64,000 nt of DNA from Fragum whitleyi (lineage: Eukaryota; Mollusca; Bivalvia; Cardiida; Cardiidae), in the NCBI GenBank assembly GCA_948146395.1, contig OX411559.1:39798679-39862678 (forward strand). Reading direction: 5' to 3'. Below are positions 40,901 to 46,900 of this stretch, one piece after another. Position numbers and translations under genes: made by a program. The notes below the pieces were generated by a model, which did not search any database, was not told where the DNA came from, and was given only the letters and a program-made list of their open reading frames with translations. Position 1 is the stretch's first letter, and each line of letters starts with the position of its first letter.

Positions 40901-43900
40901 AAATAGAATAACATGTTAGTGTCTTAAAATATCATTGTTATCAGGTCTCAGCTGTGAGAAATTATTATGACTCAGCAAAGCCTCGTCATGATAAATTCTC
41001 CCAACCTCGACCAGATAACATTGTTATTGTTAGACACTAACATGTTATTCTCTATATATCAGAATTGTGATTGTGTTTTAATGAATATAATTTCAGTTTC
41101 CTGTTGATGTGTCCACAAATAAATTCTGATGGGGGAGGTGTTATACGCAAAAAGCAAGATCCTCAAGCTCTGCCCTTGGATTTTACCTGTTGCATATAAC
41201 TCCTCCTCCATCAGACTTTATTGGTTGAAACATCAACTCTAAAAAGTAACTATTTTATAAACAAAACTCAAGTCAAGTAAAATCTCAATGAAACAATGGC
41301 AACAGGATAAGGAGCATAAACATTACCTTTAGCTGAAGTCTGAGAAATTTGATGACACAACGTGAATGTACAGGTCGTGTGTTTGAGACGGTGGCTGTTT
41401 CCACAGGGTCCAATGCCACAAGCTTGACCGGTACCGCTGGATCAACCTTTATATGGACCTGAAATATGGGGGTGTATTATATGACCACCATTGTAGAAGT
41501 GAAATTACCATGTGGAATGTTATGAAAAGCTTTTCACCATAGTCATGCTGAGCCCAGAATATCACTGCTTTTGAATTTTTTTTTGCTTTCTGTTTTAGAG
41601 AATACATTTGTTAATAGTGGCTAGTAGAAATGAATTTTTATAAAGATTTATTCTACAATGTGTATTTTGAAGATTTGTGACATTTCTTAAGTTGCATGAT
41701 GAACGATTAGCTTCAGTGGGCAGAACAAGGGAGGATAGTTAATTTGGAACGACACCGTGTCCAATTTGTAAAATAATATATACAATATTCTTAAAGTTTT
41801 GTATGAAAAAAAATATCTAAGGAGGTTGGGAGAATTGAAAATTGTCGAGGCTCTGCCGAGACAATTATCAATTTCTCACAACCAAAATAGATATTTTTTC
41901 ATACAATACACTAAGTACCTATTATATTTATCTTATAACCTCTAATTGTCTTGTTATCGTCGATGTTTCTAACTGAAATGCAAGTTTCTATAAATAACCG
42001 CTTTATATCTTTGTTCTAAAAATAACTATGTGATATCATGAAAAATATCATACGGGATGTTATCATAACGATATTTGTACAGTTATAAGATAAAAATCTT
42101 TATTTTTGCCAATGCTCAGTTAAAGATTCACAATATTTCTCACACCAATACTACCCTTTTATCATTTTAAAGAATCCAGCTGCTATCAACTTTAGGTTTA
42201 TAAATATTCACCCATCAGTGGGAGACAAATATTTAGGTGGATATACCAATTTGTCTCCAATCAATATTTTTGTTTTGTATTTGTTCTGTATTTCTATAAA
42301 TTACTTGAAATAAGTGATACACTTATTATTGTATGTTAAATCTGTCACTTATATTACGACAATAAAATACCTTTCACCAATAAAACCTTATTCACAGCAG
42401 CCAAACTAATGTATTTAAGCTTTTGACCACTTACCACATTACTAAATAGTTGATGATTTCCATCAAAGTACACAAACATTATCTTGTAGGAACCAGCCTC
42501 TTCTGGATTCTTTATATCCCTGTCAAGTGAGAAAAGTTCACAAACAATTATGAGCCTGTGCATGGCATTTCCATCAATTTCATAAGTGTGCAAAGCAAAG
42601 ACTCTACTTCTCCTGTGCATCCAGAGTCTTCACTGCGCATTTTGTAAATAGCTCAAGACTTGAAATATCTTGAGGCAGCCAGGCATTCTTTTATTTGGAC
42701 TACATAGCTTTCTAGCATGGTCAATGTATGCCCCTTACACACATGTCAAATTGTTGGAAAAGTCACACACAGGCTTCTTCTATATCTGATCATTAACTAG
42801 CAGTTTTCAAAGCAATAAAACAGCAATAAGATATGTTTGTTAACACATAATTCCACTACTGCCATTTTTCAGAAACACTGGTTTGCTTTTGCGGCCATGC
42901 CAATGTTCTGAAAATTATACCCATTTGACCTTGAAAAATATACTAGACCTTAACTAATCACCTTGTCCTAGTACTACAGATATTTATTGACATAACCAAT
43001 CCATTTTTTGACCCGTCACACGAAAAGGGTCATCTGGGAACTCCGTGAAATAAATATTTGAAAAAGAGATAAGTTCTAGAACAGGCAACTAGAGGTCGCA
43101 TTTCAAAAATTCTTTCAGGGGAAGGTAGTTGATTGTTCTAGATTCAGAAAATAAGCACATTGCATTTATTTTAGACCCTAGTCTATCTGCACAATCTGCG
43201 TAGTCTGACAAGGGTCGACACTTTACATACTTCCAAGATGGTCCCTTTTTGCATGACGGGTCACATTAATGAACAAGTGCACTACCTATGGGTGCCAACT
43301 CTCGGCCGTAGGTGCTGGATAATGCTAAAAATCTAAGTTGAAAAAGGGGCATAACTCTTACAAAATTGCTTCCAGTTATAACCCTTGTAATTCTTGATAG
43401 CTCTTTCTGATGGTGAACACACATGCCATGTTTCATTAAGATATCTTCAATAACAACAGAGATAAGGCCAAGGTTAAAGTTTGTCACACCAATGCCAACA
43501 TCAACACCAACACCAACAATGTCAATGTGATTACAGTACCTCTTTTTTTCCTCAAAAAAAGACAAGCTAAAAGTGGTCTTACCTGAATGTGAATACGCCT
43601 GGCTCTGATTTCTTAGTGTTTTCTGGACTATAGGACACAGTCTGCAAAAGAAGATTGAAATTTTGTCTAGTTCATGTTGAGGGTTTTAGCACAAGACAGT
43701 ACAGTCTTGGGCTGAATCATGATATGCCATTCCTCATTTAATTCCTCAGAGGAGGTCCCACCAGGTAATTTGCTTCTCCACTGACAAAATGATACTTTGA
43801 TTTCCATCATTTCCCACTTCATCACGATATTTTTTAGCAAATGAGCTGTTTTGTTTTTACAATCAATTGCCTTAATTTCCTTACTCTGTTTTTTTTTGTT

Positions 43901-46900
43901 TTGTTTTTTATCTTATTAACTAATTATTTTCTTACTCTGTTTGGTAAGCCAGTATCGTGTGTTCCCTCTGATTTCCACAGTTTCATAGACATGTTAGAGG
44001 CAAGGGCATTAGACAGCAGAGAGTTGTCTTCTGCAAACAACTTTACTGTGAACTCTGAAAATAGACATGATTGTAAACTGATATATCAAAATTATAGGAG
44101 AAAAGATGTACATATAACTAACTCCCTGGACAGATGGACATATAAATGTATAAAGATACAGAAAAATAATAAAGTGTTAAAACAGAGATGAGCTTGTTTG
44201 TGAAATTTCCCTCTATTTTATATGTTCACTATTTGAAATTCTGGGTTTAAAATTATATTTTTTTTTTCCTTAACATAACAATGGATTTTCTCAGCTTTCA
44301 AATTCCAATTACTTCCAGGATAATCATTTGTTTCATAGTAAGACTGATTTATATTTAATTGAATGAACAACAAAAACTTTATTTTCACGAGTGGCAGAGC
44401 AACAAGTAAAAATATAGCATTTGTTGTTTATAACATGAAATACCTATTGATCTTGCTTGAAAAAAAAAACAAAACGATTATTCTATTTCTTTAATGCAAA
44501 AATGAGACAAAATTTGAAAATCTTAGGACGTATTTTCTTTTGCCTGTCATTTTGCATGTTATTGCTATACACTGTTCATAATGACGTCACTCATTTGGCT
44601 ACACTCAGATAAAGTCAGACAGGGTGAAATGAAAAAGGTGTATAAGTTTTTGATAATTTCACTGGTTAGGCAGAGAGTTTATCAAATGTTAATCTTACAT
44701 TATTTCTTGATAATCAACAGAAAAGTATTAAAGAGTAATTCATTCTAGTCTAAAAATTACAGGAAATTCTACATTTAATATTTTTACAGTATTTTCTATA
44801 AGTGTCAAACCCAATCAATATGAAACAATCAAGAATCTAACAATTATTCCAACTTTCTAGTCTTAAGTTTCCCTACAATAAACCCATAATTTTGGTTATA
44901 TTACATCTCAGTTTTACTTGGATATGAAGGGTCGGCCCTCAATAGAAAAGATATTTTACAATACCTGTCATAGTTTCTCCAGCAATATACCCATATTTCT
45001 GGTTATATTTCACATCAGTTTTACTTGGATATGAAGGGTCGACCCTCAATAGAAAAGATGTTTTACAATACCTGTCATAGTTTCTCCAGCAATAAACCCA
45101 TATTTCTGGTTATATTTCACATCAGTTTTACTTGGATATGAAGGGTCGGCCCTCAATAGAAAAGATGTTTTACAATACCTGTCATAGTTTCTCCAGCAAT
45201 ATACCCATATTTCTGGTTATATTTCACATCAGTTTTACTTGGATATGAAGGGTCGGCCCTCAATACAAAAGATGTTTTACACTACCTGTCATAGCTTCCC
45301 CAGCAATAAACCCATATTTTTGGTTATATTACGTATCAGTTTACTTGAATATGAAGGGTCGACCCTCGATAGAAAAGATATTTTACACTACCTGTCATAG
45401 TTTCCCCAGCAATAAACCCGTATTTCTGGTTATATTTCACATCAATTTTGCTGGGGCGTGAAGGGTCAGCCCTCACTGATATGTTGATAATTGGTCCTGC
45501 GATAGTTTGGTTGTTGGATAAAATGGCTTTTGGTTGGATGGTATAATCTCCACTACAAATATACATCATTATCATAGAAGACTTACTATTAGAAAGGAAA
45601 CTTTGATGAAATAATACTTACTAGTAATTGATTAATGCTTGCTTGTTGAAAGAACAAATGGTAAGATTTAGAAAATGTAAATGCTTAGGGCTTTTATTTT
45701 TCTTGATTTTTTTTATAAATGTGGAAAATTTAATTCCATAATTGTCTATAGTAAAAACACCATTGTATTTCTGCAAAGACGCACACCTTTTTTAAGCAAT
45801 GCCTCTTTTGGGTATGTGTACTACAGGGTTTTAAAGGACGCTGGTTTTGAGATATTGAGACTCACTTGTAAGTGGCAAGGACCCTCAAAGTATCTGGTGA
45901 TAGTCTGAAAGACACTCTAGAGATCAACTAAAGAAAAGAATTGAAGACTGTTAAAACAGTCTTTTCAAACAGTCCTCAATTCTTTTCTAAAGATGAGCCC
46001 CATTTTCATATATATCCAAAACATTTTTTTACCTTAAACTAGGGAATAACTCTAAATTCGCAATAAGACAAGGTCATTACATAAAGGAAATAGGCTACAT
46101 TTAAAACAGGGACTCTGGATCTTTGAACATGCACCCCTAAGATCCTTATCATTGAGTCCTTGGGACCCTGTTTTGATGTTTGTTTGTTTGAATGGGGTTT
46201 TACGCCACTTTCAATAATCTTTCAGTTATATTGCAGCGGCTGAAGTACCTAACAATGGATTCCTGGTATTTCTTACACCAGTACTACCATTAAATCCTTT
46301 CCTAGCCTCCAGATGCTATCCCACATAAGTCTACAATTTAGACCCATTGGTGAGCGACAAATAGTCGGAAAGAATGAGTGCCCCCGTCGCCTGTTTTGTT
46401 GATGTCAGACTAAAACCCTGTACTATAATGAAGCAAACTTACGCTTGACTTGCAACAGTAAACATCCCAAATTCTGCCATCCCATCTTTGTTAGTCTTCA
46501 TGGCAGGTGGCTGTGGAATGAGCTGTAAGTGTGAAAATAAAACTGTTTTATTTCACCCTGATGGCATCATTTCTGCTGAATCAATGAGAATTCAGTATGT
46601 TTTCGGAGGAAGGAATTTTTAAACTCTTCTCTTTTTCAAAAGGGTTAACATTAAAGATAAGGATTTATCAAGTTCAAGATCAGTTTTTATGCAACTCCTT
46701 TTTATACAAGCATACAATGTATTTGCATGTATTTTTCATGGAGGTATGAAACATTGAGTGGGGTTTTACGCAACTTTTAACAATCTTTGAGTCATATCTG
46801 GACAGCTGGAGCACCAAACAATGGATTCCTGGAATTTCTCAGAAATTACAGTCAATCAAAAAGGTATATACTAAAGGATTATTTTTTTTTAAAAAGGATG

